The notes under the pieces were generated by a model. It worked only from the letters and a program-made list of their open reading frames with translations, did no database searches and had not been told where the DNA came from. A program made the position numbers and the translations under genes. Below are positions 42,382 through 51,531 of a stretch of DNA of 64,000 nucleotides, one piece after another; position 1 is the stretch's first letter, and each line of letters begins with the position of its first letter. Source of the stretch: Polynucleobacter alcilacus (GTDB lineage: Bacteria > Pseudomonadota > Gammaproteobacteria > Burkholderiales > Burkholderiaceae); assembly GCF_018881545.1 (NCBI RefSeq), contig NZ_JACVQD010000001.1, positions 524,039 to 588,038 on the forward strand, in the 5' to 3' direction.

Positions 42382-43356
42382 ATGCTCAGAAATATCCTTC
42401 TTTTGCTCATTACTAGCGTACTTTCCCTGGCGGCGGGCGCTCAAACCAGTTCCTGGCCATCCTCAAACAAGCCAATCACTTTTATTAACCCCTTCCCTCC
42501 CGGCGGGGCCGTAGACGCCTTTGGGCGCCCTCTAGCCAAACAGCTATCAACCCAATTGAATGACTCCATCCTGGTCGACAATCGCGGTGGTGCCGGTGGA
42601 ACGGTTGGTGCTGCAGCTGCAGCAAAAATGGCTCCTGATGGTTACACCTGGCTTCTTGGTGCAGTGCATCACTCGATTGCTCCAAGTATGTATACCAATT
42701 TATCTTATGACATCACCAAAGATTTTGAGCCGATTGCCATCATTGGTAGCGTGCCGCATGTGATTGTTGTGAATCCAAGCAAGTTTCCTAAAAATGATTT
42801 GAAATCGATCATTGAAGAAATTCGTGCCCACCCCGGAAAATATAACTACGCATCCACGGGTAATGGCACCTCACAGCACTTGACTGGTGAGTTGTTCAAA
42901 ATGCAAAACAAATTATTCATTACGCATATCCCTTATCGCGGAACTGGACCAGCGCTGCAAGATGTTGTTGCAGGCCAAGTAGACATGATGTTTGACACTT
43001 TGGCTGGTGCAGCGCCGTTTATTAAGAGTGGTCAACTGATTGCTGTAGCTGTTGCTACGCCAAAACGCGTAGATGCTTTTCCAAATATACCTACCGCTCA
43101 AGAATTGGGAATATCGAACTTCGTCGTAACTAGCTGGTATGCCATGTGGGCTATTAAAGGCACCCCGAAAGAGATTGTTGAGAAAATGAGTACTGAAGTA
43201 CAAATCGCACTCGCCTCACCAGAGATCAAAGAGCGCTGGGCGGCTATGGGCGCTAGCGTGCCCAAGATGACACGCCCAGAATTAGCAGTCTTTATCAATC
43301 AAGAAATTGTGCGCTGGAATGAGGTGGTTAAAAAATCGGGTGCGAAGTTAGATTAA
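42382..43356 (+). CDS. Bug/TctC-family periplasmic substrate-binding protein
   Basis: A 324-residue Bug receptor with a leader ending LAAGAQTS. The loop reads NPFPPGGAVDAFGRPLAKQL, and HIPYRGTGPALQDVVAGQVDMM follows later. GGAGAGG precedes the ATG. The rhodanese gene starts 25 bases downstream, so a shared transcript is possible, which would hint at a sulfur compound as ligand. Confidence 0.87.
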   Translation: MLRNILLLLITSVLSLAAGAQTSSWPSSNKPITFINPFPPGGAVDAFGRPLAKQLSTQLNDSILVDNRGGAGGTVGAAAAAKMAPDGYTWLLGAVHHSIAPSMYTNLSYDITKDFEPIAIIGSVPHVIVVNPSKFPKNDLKSIIEEIRAHPGKYNYASTGNGTSQHLTGELFKMQNKLFITHIPYRGTGPALQDVVAGQVDMMFDTLAGAAPFIKSGQLIAVAVATPKRVDAFPNIPTAQELGISNFVVTSWYAMWAIKGTPKEIVEKMSTEVQIALASPEIKERWAAMGASVPKMTRPELAVFINQEIVRWNEVVKKSGAKLD

Positions 43357-43381
43357 TTTAAATAAAAAATATAAGAACGTA

Positions 43382-44980
43382 ATGAGCACGATGCATATCA
43401 ATACAAAAAATTATTCCTTTGTCCGCAACAAACTTCTGAATAAAGAAGAGATTGCTTTTGTAGATGTCCGCGAGGAAGATCCCCACGCGCAGGAGCATCC
43501 TTTATTCGCCGCCAATCTGCCACTTTCTCGAATTGAATTCGATGCCTATGGCAAATTACCTAGAAAAAATGTCCCTATCGTTACCCTCGATGATGGCGAA
43601 GGATTGGCTGAGTTAGCGGCTCAGCGCTTAATCGCCCTTGGCTATAGCGATGTATCTGTATTTGAGAATGGCATACAAGGCTGGAAAGCAGCCGGTGGAG
43701 AATTATTTCGGGATGTCAATGTGCCCAGCAAATCCTTCGGTGAGCTCGTGGAGTCTCAGCGTCATACCCCCTCCCTCTCTGCCCAAGAAGTCAAGAAGCT
43801 GATTGACGACAAAGAGGATGTCGTGGTGGTGGATGTCCGGCGCTTCGATGAGTACAACACCATGAGTATTCCAACTGGCATTAGCGTACCTGGTGCTGAG
43901 CTGGTATTGCGCTTGCCCGAACTTGCCCCTAATCCCAAGACGAAAATTATTGTGAACTGTGCGGGGAGAACGCGCAGCATTATTGGCACCCAGTCCCTCA
44001 TTAATGCCGGTATTCCGAATGAAGTAAACGCTTTACGCAATGGCACTATCGGTTGGACTTTGGCTGGTCAAGCACTCGATAAAGGTCAGAGTCGTCAATT
44101 TAAAGAGGTGAGCGAGAGCACGACAACTGAAGCAGCTGCTCGTGCCCGTAGCGTTGCCGATCAAGCCCGTGTCAAACGCGTGAGCCTTGCTGCTATCGAA
44201 CCATGGAAATCCCAATCTGATCGCACTTCTTACTTTTTTGATACCCGCACTCCAGAAGAATATGAAGCTGGGCATCTACCCGGATTTCGCTCTGTTCCAG
44301 GTGGTCAACTGGTTCAAGAAACCGAAATGGTCGCCCCCGTTCGTGGCGCCCGCATTGTTTTAACCGACCCCAGCGGTGGCGGAGTCAGAGCCAATATGCC
44401 TGCATCCTGGTTAGCACAAATGGCCTGGGATGTGTATGTCATCGATGATGTCCAGTCTAGTGATCTCACAGAAAAAGGGATATGGAAGGCACCATTGCCA
44501 AGCCTCCCAATCGTGGCGTCAGTGGATGCAATGACTGTATCTCATTGGCTTAAGACTGACAGCAACACGATTGCTGTCGACTTCAGTACGCATGCCAATT
44601 ATGTAAAAGGCCATATTCCTGGTAGTTGGTATGCCTTACGCTCACAACTTGCCGATGCTATCAAACAACTTCCGCAAGCAGATCGCTACGTACTCACAAG
44701 CTTTCCCACTGAATTAAGTCTCTTTGTAGCCCAAGAATTTCAGAAACTCACCAAAGCCGAAGTACTTGTATTAGAAGGTGGCAATACTGCATGGGCTGCT
44801 GCGGGCTTGGAGATGGAGAAAGGTCCAAGTCATTTAGCCTCGCCACCCTTAGATCGTTATAAGCGACCTTATGAAGGCACTAGCGTAGATCCCGCAGCGA
44901 TGCAGGCTTATTTGGACTGGGAATTTGGTTTAGTGGCACAACTGGGCAAGGACGGAACCCATCACTTCTGGGTTCTCTAA
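43382..44980 (+). CDS. Four-domain rhodanese-related sulfurtransferase
   Basis: A 532-residue cytosolic protein built from four rhodanese domains (about 1-110, 130-245, 260-370 and 380-490). Only domain 2 has the catalytic loop, VNCAGRTRS with Cys193; it is the only cysteine in the whole protein. In domain 1 the site is TLDDGEG, in domain 3 TDPSGGG and in domain 4 TSFPTEL, so these are inactive and probably structural or substrate-gating. It should carry sulfane sulfur. It lies downstream of a Bug gene and within 6 kb of the thiol dioxygenase. Confidence 0.88.
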   Translation: MSTMHINTKNYSFVRNKLLNKEEIAFVDVREEDPHAQEHPLFAANLPLSRIEFDAYGKLPRKNVPIVTLDDGEGLAELAAQRLIALGYSDVSVFENGIQGWKAAGGELFRDVNVPSKSFGELVESQRHTPSLSAQEVKKLIDDKEDVVVVDVRRFDEYNTMSIPTGISVPGAELVLRLPELAPNPKTKIIVNCAGRTRSIIGTQSLINAGIPNEVNALRNGTIGWTLAGQALDKGQSRQFKEVSESTTTEAAARARSVADQARVKRVSLAAIEPWKSQSDRTSYFFDTRTPEEYEAGHLPGFRSVPGGQLVQETEMVAPVRGARIVLTDPSGGGVRANMPASWLAQMAWDVYVIDDVQSSDLTEKGIWKAPLPSLPIVASVDAMTVSHWLKTDSNTIAVDFSTHANYVKGHIPGSWYALRSQLADAIKQLPQADRYVLTSFPTELSLFVAQEFQKLTKAEVLVLEGGNTAWAAAGLEMEKGPSHLASPPLDRYKRPYEGTSVDPAAMQAYLDWEFGLVAQLGKDGTHHFWVL

Positions 44981-44986
44981 TCCTTG

Positions 44987-45011
44987 CAGTTGGCTTTTGT
45001 CTTGCTAACTG
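44987..45011. terminator. Possible weak hairpin terminator
   Basis: CAGTTGGC / GCTAACTG stem with a nine-base loop between the convergent rhodanese and FAH genes. There is a GT pair and no T-run, so intrinsic termination is doubtful. Confidence 0.3.
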
Positions 45012-45016
45012 ACTAG

Positions 45017-46066
45017 TTAAGCAATCGCATTGCGAATAATTCCGATACCGGTAACTTCTGTTTCCATGACATCGCCCGGCTTTAGAAACTCGGGCGGCTT
45101 TCTGCTGTAACCAACACCAGATGGAGTACCAGTTGCAATGATGTCACCAGGTAATAAAGTCAGACTGCGTGACAACTCAGAAATGATCACCGGAATCTTG
45201 AAGAACATCTGCTTATAGCTAGCATTTTGTTTTTCAACCCCATTCACGCGACAAATAATGCGGGTATCTTGTAGATTTACTCCGCCGGCAGTCACAATCC
45301 ATGGGCCCATTGGTCCATGACCATCTAAGCTCTTGCCTTTAAACCATTGTCCTGAATGACGCTTTTGCTGTACATCCCGCGCAGTTGTATCGTTGTATGC
45401 AGAGTAGCCAAAGACATAATCCATTGCACTATCTTCAGAAATATTCTTACCCTTTTTGCCAATAACGACGGCCAACTCCGCTTCCCAGTCAATTGCAGTC
45501 GAGTAGCTTGCGTCATAAGGAATAGAGTCAAAGGGACCATTCATGGTTTGCGTCCCTTTAGTGAAGAGTACCGGAACCTTTGGATACTCTTTGACTGTTT
45601 TATCTTCGCGGTTCTGCAGACCTTCTTCAAAATGGTCTAAGTAGTTCCAGCCCACACAGTAAATATTACTTTGTGGCTTAGGAATTGGCGATAGCAAGAT
45701 CACTTGGTTCACATTCACTAATTTGGAACCACGATTTTTGAAAATAGCCGCTAACTCCATCAAGCCAGCATTACCTGCGGCAGCCAAAGAAATCATGGAA
45801 GTAGGATCAAATGACAGTTGCACTTTTTGGCGCGCAGCTTCTGCAGGAATATCAATAATTAACCCATCATTTGTTACTAGACCCAATCTAGAACTTGCGC
45901 CCATTTTGGGTAAGTAATTGGCAATACGAAAACCTGCTTTACCTGTCATAGGCTCCACCACTATCGATTGACGATCGCCCGGGGCGGCGATTGCATTAGA
46001 AATAAACATCCCGCTCACTGCTGCTGATGCACCCAATTTCAGTGCATCTCTCCGATTCGTATCCAC
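45017..46066 (-). CDS. FAH family protein with twin-arginine (Tat) signal (second copy)
   Basis: A 349-residue FAH-fold protein with leader NRRDALKLGASAAVSG ending NAIAAPG, a typical Tat signal though weaker than the S-R-R-x-F-L-K consensus. The core includes YCVGWNYLDHFEEG, IDWEAELAVVIGKKGKNI, YNDTTARDVQQKRHSGQWFKGK and IATGTPSGVGY. It is most like the cytosolic FAH protein at 27.5 kb in its catalytic core. It is a second exported FAH enzyme in this window. No companion gene lies on the same strand nearby. The reaction is inferred from the fold. Confidence 0.84.
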   Translation of the reverse strand: MDTNRRDALKLGASAAVSGMFISNAIAAPGDRQSIVVEPMTGKAGFRIANYLPKMGASSRLGLVTNDGLIIDIPAEAARQKVQLSFDPTSMISLAAAGNAGLMELAAIFKNRGSKLVNVNQVILLSPIPKPQSNIYCVGWNYLDHFEEGLQNREDKTVKEYPKVPVLFTKGTQTMNGPFDSIPYDASYSTAIDWEAELAVVIGKKGKNISEDSAMDYVFGYSAYNDTTARDVQQKRHSGQWFKGKSLDGHGPMGPWIVTAGGVNLQDTRIICRVNGVEKQNASYKQMFFKIPVIISELSRSLTLLPGDIIATGTPSGVGYSRKPPEFLKPGDVMETEVTGIGIIRNAIA

Positions 46067-46191
46067 AAGCTCTCCTTTAATGATTTTTAGAATTCTTTTT
46101 TTATTATTATGTAATACAACAAGCTGTCGTAAATACTAATACCAAAATAGAAAATTAGGCAGAATTTACCAAATTTGACTATTCTTACCTG

Positions 46192-46497
46192 ATGCGCCCA
46201 TCCCATTTACGCCTAGCAGTCTATGCCCTTGCCATACTGGGCTTATGCGCCTGCGAACGGGATACCTACACCACCTGGTCATGCAACTCTCCCACCGAAA
46301 CCAAGATTTCCATGATCCTGAGAAAAGCCCAAATGGAATGGAAAGACCTCAAGCTGGACTATTGCGGCAGCCTTGGCAACCAAAGCTACTTTGATCAGAA
46401 GTGCCCCGCACTCACTCAAGACTCTCGCTATGTATTTACACTCGCGTCAGGTGCACTCCAGACTGGCTCTCAAGATTACCAATGCACTGCACTTTAA
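46192..46497 (+). CDS. Small lipoprotein, hypothetical
   Basis: A 101-residue protein with leader RLAVYALAILGLCAC; the lipobox cysteine is about residue 21. The mature part has three further cysteines (SCNSP, DYCGS, KCPAL) plus QCTAL at the end, probably disulfide-bonded. No family is recognised. It is the first of two short genes before a terminator. Confidence 0.65.
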   Translation: MRPSHLRLAVYALAILGLCACERDTYTTWSCNSPTETKISMILRKAQMEWKDLKLDYCGSLGNQSYFDQKCPALTQDSRYVFTLASGALQTGSQDYQCTAL

Positions 46498-46512
46498 AAT
46501 CTGTATTGACTA

Positions 46513-46734
46513 ATGAATAATTTAAGCCCAAAAAAACTATTGCTGAGTAAATGGACGGCAGTTGAGCCCATTGCTAAACAAAAACACTTTTTGGTGAGCA
46601 AGGTTATTCTTCCTGAGCCACCTAGTGAGAAAATTGAATTCGTCGAAATTGAAGCAGTCTATTCCAAGAAAACTTCCCTAATACCTTGGCGCGATCTCAC
46701 TAATAGCGAGCTTTGGTTGCAGGGCTGGAAATAA
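46513..46734 (+). CDS. Tryptophan-rich small protein, TIGR02450-like
   Basis: A 73-residue protein with PKKLLLSKWTAVEPI, QKHFLVSKV, and a closing SELWLQGWK; the KLLxSKWTA and W-x-x-GW pattern defines TIGR02450. The function is unknown. It follows the small lipoprotein after 15 bases. Confidence 0.82.
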   Translation: MNNLSPKKLLLSKWTAVEPIAKQKHFLVSKVILPEPPSEKIEFVEIEAVYSKKTSLIPWRDLTNSELWLQGWK

Positions 46735-46735
46735 A

Positions 46736-46764
46736 AAAACCGCCCCAGCATGTGAGGCGGTTTT
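46736..46764. terminator. Bidirectional terminator before the phasin gene end
   Basis: AAAACCGCC / GGCGGTTTT stem with an eleven-base loop, flanked by A and T runs. It ends the TIGR02450-like gene (plus) and probably the phasin gene (minus). Confidence 0.88.
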
Positions 46765-46790
46765 GGCTTTTACTCTGTTGAATCTATTTT

Positions 46791-47318
46791 TTAATCAGAC
46801 TTCTTTTTTGAGGCAGGCGCTCTCTTCACTAATTCATCAATATTTTTTTCGGCTGTATCAGCAACCTCATTGATAATACGACGCCCTTCTTTAAACATAT
46901 TCTGACCCGTCGCAGACATCTCATTCACAACCTTTGATAACTTATCAGCCTGCGCAGGCATTTTATTTTCCGCTTCCTCAAGCCAAGTTACTAGGTATGC
47001 GCGCACCTTCTCCAGGTGCTTCTCCGTTTCATCCGCAGCGCTCTCGCCCAACTCCTTCAAAACTGATTTCACTTTCTTTTGATACACAATGGCGCGTTTA
47101 GCAGCCTCGTTAGTAGCATCCTCTTGCAAGCTCTTGAGCTTCTCTAGATCATTTTTAGCCGCAGACTTAGCGCTATCCAGTGCATTTTTCATGCCCCACT
47201 CTATCTCTGCCATATGGTGTTCGCTGAGTTTCTTGGCAGCCTCTAAAAGAGTATGCGAATAATCAAAAAGCTCATTCGCTTTTTCTCGTTGCCATTTTTG
47301 CAGCTCTTTTGCATCCAT
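46791..47318 (-). CDS. Phasin-family protein
   Basis: A 175-residue, almost wholly helical protein with KWQREKANELFDYSHTLLEAA and long Ala/Lys/Glu heptads, ending in a basic KRAPASKKKSD tail. This fits the phasin family, which coats polyhydroxyalkanoate granules. GGAGGG precedes the ATG. No PHA synthase lies in the window, so a role in PHA storage depends on genes elsewhere. Confidence 0.75.
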   Translation of the reverse strand: MDAKELQKWQREKANELFDYSHTLLEAAKKLSEHHMAEIEWGMKNALDSAKSAAKNDLEKLKSLQEDATNEAAKRAIVYQKKVKSVLKELGESAADETEKHLEKVRAYLVTWLEEAENKMPAQADKLSKVVNEMSATGQNMFKEGRRIINEVADTAEKNIDELVKRAPASKKKSD

Positions 47319-47540
47319 TTTTATACCCTCCTAAAGTAGGCGTTGATTAAATCTTTCATCTCTACTCTATACCCAAATAGCTAAACTGCCAATTCCCCCG
47401 ATCCTGAGTATGAAAATCAGTCCTTAAGTCAAAGAGAGGCTATTTACGAAGCCTGCCATGCCCTCTTATTCCGTATGGTCATTTGTTTCGGGTATTTTTT
47501 AGCTACACTCAAACCCAATGCCAATCCCACGAAATAGAAA

Positions 47541-48305
47541 ATGATCGAAAGCCTTTTGCAACTCATCAGCGACCCTAATGCCTGGATCGCATTTTTAACA
47601 CTTTCTGCTCTAGAGATTATTCTTGGGATTGATAACATTATTTTCATTAGTGTCATCGCCAATAGGCTGCCGATAGAGATCCGTGAAAAAGTGCGCCGCT
47701 TTGGCCTCATTTTTGCTTTAGTAACTCGGATCTTGTTATTGCTGAGCTTGTCTTGGGTCATGAGTCTGACCAACCCACTTTTTACGATTACTAACCATGC
47801 TATTAGTGGCAGAGATCTGATCTTGCTCTTAGGTGGTTTCTTTTTAATCTGGAAAGCCTCAAAAGAAATCTACACTGAAGTAGAAGAGGGTGCGCACAAC
47901 GACGAAACTGGCTCTGGTGACCATCAAAGCGCAGCCAAATCCATGACGGCCCTGTTTATTGGATCCGTCCTTCAAATTGGCCTTCTCGATATCATCTTCT
48001 CTTTAGATAGCGTGATAACTGCTGTAGGTATGGTGGATGACATCAGCGTCATGATTGCTGCTGTTCTGGCCTCCGTTCTCATCATGCTCATTGCCGCAAA
48101 ACCCATTGGCGACTTCGTGCATCACCATCCTTCTATCAAGGTGCTAGCCCTATCATTCCTTACTGTTGTGGGTGTAGTGCTGATTGCTGAGGGAATGGGG
48201 GTTCACATTCCTAAAGGCTATGTCTATGTCGCGATGGGGTTCTCTCTCTCGGTTGAACTTTTGAATATCCGTTCACGCGAGAAAAAGAAAAAAACTAGAG
48301 TCTAA
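47541..48305 (+). CDS. TerC-family membrane protein
   Basis: A 254-residue inner-membrane protein of seven or so helices. The conserved acidic pairs are in LEIILGIDNIIFISV (helix 2) and LLDIIFSLDSVITAVGM (about 140-158); such aspartates bind metals in TerC proteins, several of which export Mn2+. It ends in RSREKKKKTR on the cytosolic side. No yybP-ykoY riboswitch was recognised upstream. The metal here is unknown. Confidence 0.88.
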   Translation: MIESLLQLISDPNAWIAFLTLSALEIILGIDNIIFISVIANRLPIEIREKVRRFGLIFALVTRILLLLSLSWVMSLTNPLFTITNHAISGRDLILLLGGFFLIWKASKEIYTEVEEGAHNDETGSGDHQSAAKSMTALFIGSVLQIGLLDIIFSLDSVITAVGMVDDISVMIAAVLASVLIMLIAAKPIGDFVHHHPSIKVLALSFLTVVGVVLIAEGMGVHIPKGYVYVAMGFSLSVELLNIRSREKKKKTRV

Positions 48306-48317
48306 TCTTCTGAGCCG

Positions 48318-49535
48318 CTAGAGGGCTTGTGCGCAAACAAATCCACTTGCCCAGGCCCACTGAAAATTATGACCACCAAGGTGGCCGGTAACATCCACGC
48401 ACTCGCCAATAAAAAATAATCCTGGGTTCTGACGCGACATCATAGTCTGACCATCTAGCTCTTTAGTATCGACTCCACCGAGCATGACCTCAGCCTTTTT
48501 CCAACCTAGGGTGCCGGCTGGCTTCACGGACCAATTCGTAATCAATTCTTTGAGCGCTTGGCGATCTTTTTTAGAAACCTCGGCCCACTTACGACCGGTT
48601 ACATTGTTCTGCTCTGCAAATGCTTTGGCTAAGCGCTGGGGTAAGACCGCAGCCAAAATCGTCTCTGCTGATTTCAGTCGATTATCTTCATCATTGAATA
48701 ATTCATCACAATTAAATCCATTGGGTCGCTCAATCGCGCCCAACCAGTCAATGTGAATGGGCTCACCTTCCGTCCAGTAGCTACTTGCTTGTAGCACTGC
48801 AGGTCCGGATAAACCTTTGTGGGTTAGCAAAACATCTTCATTAAATCGACATGTGCCGTAACGCTGCCCTTTTGAGCCAGAAGCGATCCGAACGGGGACA
48901 CTTAAGCCAGCCAACTCGTTCAGACTACCGAATGTATCCGCAGTAAATGAAAGCGGGACTAAGGCTGGCTTGGGCTCCACTACCTTTAAACCAAATTGTT
49001 TAGCGATATCCAAAGAATAGGCAGTGGCACCAATCGCTGGAACCGGCAGTCCACCGGTAGCCATCACCAGTGATTTGGTTTTTTCTACTCCAGTATCAGT
49101 GCGCACTATCCACTTAGACCCTTCCTGCGCAATAGACTCGACTAGAACTGGATTGCGGATAGTGACATTGCCTTTTGTACATTCTGACATAAGCAGTTCA
49201 ATGATTTGCTTAGCTGAGTCATCACAAAATAATTGTCCTTGATGCTTCTCGTGATAAGCAATCCCATAGGAGGCCACAAGCTTAATAAATTCACTCGAGG
49301 GGTATTTAGCCAAGGCACTTTTGACGAAATGCGGGTTCAGCGAGAGAAAGTTTGCAGGACCGCTATGGAGGTTCGTGAAATTGCAGCGCCCTCCACCACT
49401 AATCCGAATCTTCTCCCCAAGCACTGGCGCGTGATCCAGGACTAAGACTTTTTTACCTAACTGTCCGGCAACCCCAGCGCAAAATAGTCCTGCCGCACCA
49501 CCACCAAGAACGACAGCATCCCATTCTGTACTCAT
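48318..49535 (-). CDS. HI0933/YhiN-type NAD(P)/FAD-dependent oxidoreductase
   Basis: A 405-residue flavoprotein. FAD-binding GGGAAGLFCAGVAGQLGKKV is at 12-31 and the C-terminal FAD contact is CVDVTGHLGGHNFQWAWASG. The family marker RISGGGRCNFTN is present at about 44-55. It is called aminoacetone oxidase family in databases, but the substrate is generally unknown. Its start lies three bases after the stop of the upstream channel-like gene. Confidence 0.92.
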   Translation of the reverse strand: MSTEWDAVVLGGGAAGLFCAGVAGQLGKKVLVLDHAPVLGEKIRISGGGRCNFTNLHSGPANFLSLNPHFVKSALAKYPSSEFIKLVASYGIAYHEKHQGQLFCDDSAKQIIELLMSECTKGNVTIRNPVLVESIAQEGSKWIVRTDTGVEKTKSLVMATGGLPVPAIGATAYSLDIAKQFGLKVVEPKPALVPLSFTADTFGSLNELAGLSVPVRIASGSKGQRYGTCRFNEDVLLTHKGLSGPAVLQASSYWTEGEPIHIDWLGAIERPNGFNCDELFNDEDNRLKSAETILAAVLPQRLAKAFAEQNNVTGRKWAEVSKKDRQALKELITNWSVKPAGTLGWKKAEVMLGGVDTKELDGQTMMSRQNPGLFFIGECVDVTGHLGGHNFQWAWASGFVCAQAL

Positions 49536-49538
49536 TTC

Positions 49539-50051
49539 TTATTTAAAACGATCAATGATTTCAGAAGAAATATTGAGCTTTTGCATATGTAGTTTAGTGT
49601 AAGCCTGACGGAAATTCCGTGTCATGGAGATCATGACTGAGGCAGTCCAAGCGAAGGCAAACATGCCCGAGAAAGCAATAATGACGGCCAACATTTTCCA
49701 GCCATCTGGCAGGATGTCCTCCATAAAACCCATTGCTGTATAGGTACTGCCACTAAATAAAATACTTTGCCCTAAGGTAGGCAACAAACTGAGTACATAG
49801 ATAGCAATACCCCAGAGGATAATTTCAGCAATGTGGGTGATGAATAAACAAAATACACTGATATAAAAACAAAGAGTCACATCAGAATATTTCTTCTCTG
49901 ATAAATAGAGAAAAGTCTTCACTTCATAGCGCTTAGAAATTTGCAATAACACTGCGCCATGAAAAATCATCACGACCAAAAGTATGACAGTGCCAATGAG
50001 ATAGCTAGGTAAGTCTAAAGAGGTGGCAATGCTGGTGTTTTGTGCATTCAT
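49539..50051 (-). CDS. Ion-channel-like membrane protein with degenerate selectivity filter
   Basis: A 170-residue protein with three membrane segments: YLIGTVILLVVMIFHGAVLL, VFCLFITHIAEIILWGIAIY, and MLAVIIAFSGMFAFAWTAS. Between the second and third is ILFSGSTYTAMGFMED, in the place of the pore and filter of two-helix potassium channels (SxxTxTTVGYGD). The GYG is replaced by GFM, so potassium selectivity is unlikely. The C-terminal helix is basic and cytosolic. The family call is by pattern only. Confidence 0.65.
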   Translation of the reverse strand: MNAQNTSIATSLDLPSYLIGTVILLVVMIFHGAVLLQISKRYEVKTFLYLSEKKYSDVTLCFYISVFCLFITHIAEIILWGIAIYVLSLLPTLGQSILFSGSTYTAMGFMEDILPDGWKMLAVIIAFSGMFAFAWTASVMISMTRNFRQAYTKLHMQKLNISSEIIDRFK

Positions 50052-50093
50052 AAATAAGCCTTTAGGGCATTTTACAGGTGACCTACGACTTCT

Positions 50094-50951
50094 TTAGGTC
50101 AATTGATAGTGATCTTGAATAATGCCCCAGGCCTGATCGGCAGTCTCAGCATAATGAATGGCCTTCATATCTTCTGCGTCGATCACCCCAAACTCCATCA
50201 TTTGCTCAAAATTGATCATTTGCGTCCAAAACGCCTTACCTACCAAAACCACTGGGAAACGCTCGACCTTTTTAGTCTGCATTAAGGTGAGCACTTCAAA
50301 TAACTCATCAAACGATCCAAACCCTCCAGGAAATGCAACGATTGCTCTTGCCCGAATCATGAAATGCATCTTACGCAAGGCAAAGTAATGAAAGCGAAAA
50401 CTTAAGCCAGGACTAATGTAAGGATTGGGGTATTGCTCTCTTGGCAAGCTAATATTGAAGCCAATCGTTTTATCTCCCGCCTCAAAGGCGCCTCGATTAG
50501 CCGCCTCCATAATGCCAGGACCCCCACCAGTGCAAATATGCAACTTGTTTGCGTTTTGATTTTGCGTGGCGTTGTAGTGCGCCACTAAGGCACCAAACTC
50601 TCGTGCGGATTCATAATACTGACTATGGAGCAATGCTTTGCTAGAGGCTTCTATTTCCGCAGAAGTTTTAGCATTCTTCTCCAGCTCCAAAGCCTTGTCT
50701 CTACTAACAAAACGCGTTGAGCCAAATACCGTAATGGTGTGGGCAATTCCCTGTTCATGCAAGAGAATTTCTGGCTTTAATAGCTCTAACTCAAAACGAA
50801 TTCCAATCGTTTCTCTGCGAGACAGAAATGCTTCATCACCAAAAGCAAATTTATAGGACTCGTCTGAGCTTTCCTCGGAAATGTCGCTCTTTTTGATACT
50901 CAAATAATCCGTAATGGTTTGCGAATTATTCATAGGGAGCTTTGGGCCCAT
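50094..50951 (-). CDS. LOG-family protein (Rossman fold, TIGR00730-like)
   Basis: A 285-residue protein with the LOG signature PGGFGSFDELFE (about 216-227) and ICTGGGPGIMEAANRGAFEAG. Family members hydrolyse nucleoside 5'-monophosphates to the base, releasing cytokinin-like bases in some organisms. The N-terminal 60 residues are an extension beyond the Rossmann core. The start ATG at 50951 has GGTGGA upstream; 50933 is an alternative. Confidence 0.88.
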   Translation of the reverse strand: MGPKLPMNNSQTITDYLSIKKSDISEESSDESYKFAFGDEAFLSRRETIGIRFELELLKPEILLHEQGIAHTITVFGSTRFVSRDKALELEKNAKTSAEIEASSKALLHSQYYESAREFGALVAHYNATQNQNANKLHICTGGGPGIMEAANRGAFEAGDKTIGFNISLPREQYPNPYISPGLSFRFHYFALRKMHFMIRARAIVAFPGGFGSFDELFEVLTLMQTKKVERFPVVLVGKAFWTQMINFEQMMEFGVIDAEDMKAIHYAETADQAWGIIQDHYQLT

Positions 50952-51148
50952 TTGTCCACCTTCAACATCAACACCACTTCATCTTACCTCTTGAAATAAG
51001 TCACAAGAGTGTCGACTGCAGCCCATGATTGATTAGTGTAAATACCTAGTTCACTCTGTACTTCAAGGACTTAGGGCATTCTAGGATTTACCCAGCACAC
51101 AAGAAGGGTTAATATTGTCCCAATTTCAACCACACCGAAGGAAAAGCA

Positions 51149-51355
51149 ATGAGCAATCGTTCAATCATCATCATGGTACTGGTATTAGTTGGTGCCACAG
51201 CCTATTTACTCTTTAAGGGCGACGGCAATATTGATATGAGCGGCGAAAAGCATGGTGCTGAAGCTACTCATGTTGAAGAAGCCAAGAAAGATGCTCCGGC
51301 AGCACCAGCGGCAACACCAGCAGCACCGGCACCTGCAGCAGACGCTAAGAAGTAA
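51149..51355 (+). CDS. Small membrane-anchored Ala/Pro-rich protein
   Basis: A 68-residue protein: an N-terminal helix (IIIMVLVLVGATAYLLF) followed by an acidic linker and an Ala/Pro-rich tail ending DAKK. GGAAAAG precedes the ATG. It looks anchored in the inner membrane with a low-complexity tail outside. No family is recognised. Confidence 0.65.
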   Translation: MSNRSIIIMVLVLVGATAYLLFKGDGNIDMSGEKHGAEATHVEEAKKDAPAAPAATPAAPAPAADAKK

Positions 51356-51374
51356 TCTTTTCCTTAGCAAAATC

Positions 51375-51400
51375 AAACCGCGGTCCGCCGCGGTTTTTTT
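51375..51400 (+). terminator. Terminator after the small membrane protein
   Basis: AAACCGCGG-TCCG-CCGCGGTTT stem followed by TTTT. Confidence 0.92.
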
Positions 51401-51531
51401 ATTCCATCGTTAGGATAAATTCTTCAACTGCTTAGTGCTACTTTGTACTGATCGGATCCAAGGGGCTAAATTCGCAGAATAGAGCCACTGATTTGCGTGT
51501 TCGCCCATCAAATCAGAGCGATACTAATAGT

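Noticed and set aside
47319..47540. Manganese (yybP-ykoY) riboswitch upstream of the TerC-family gene
   Set aside because: The conserved loops of that riboswitch are not visible in this 222-base gap.
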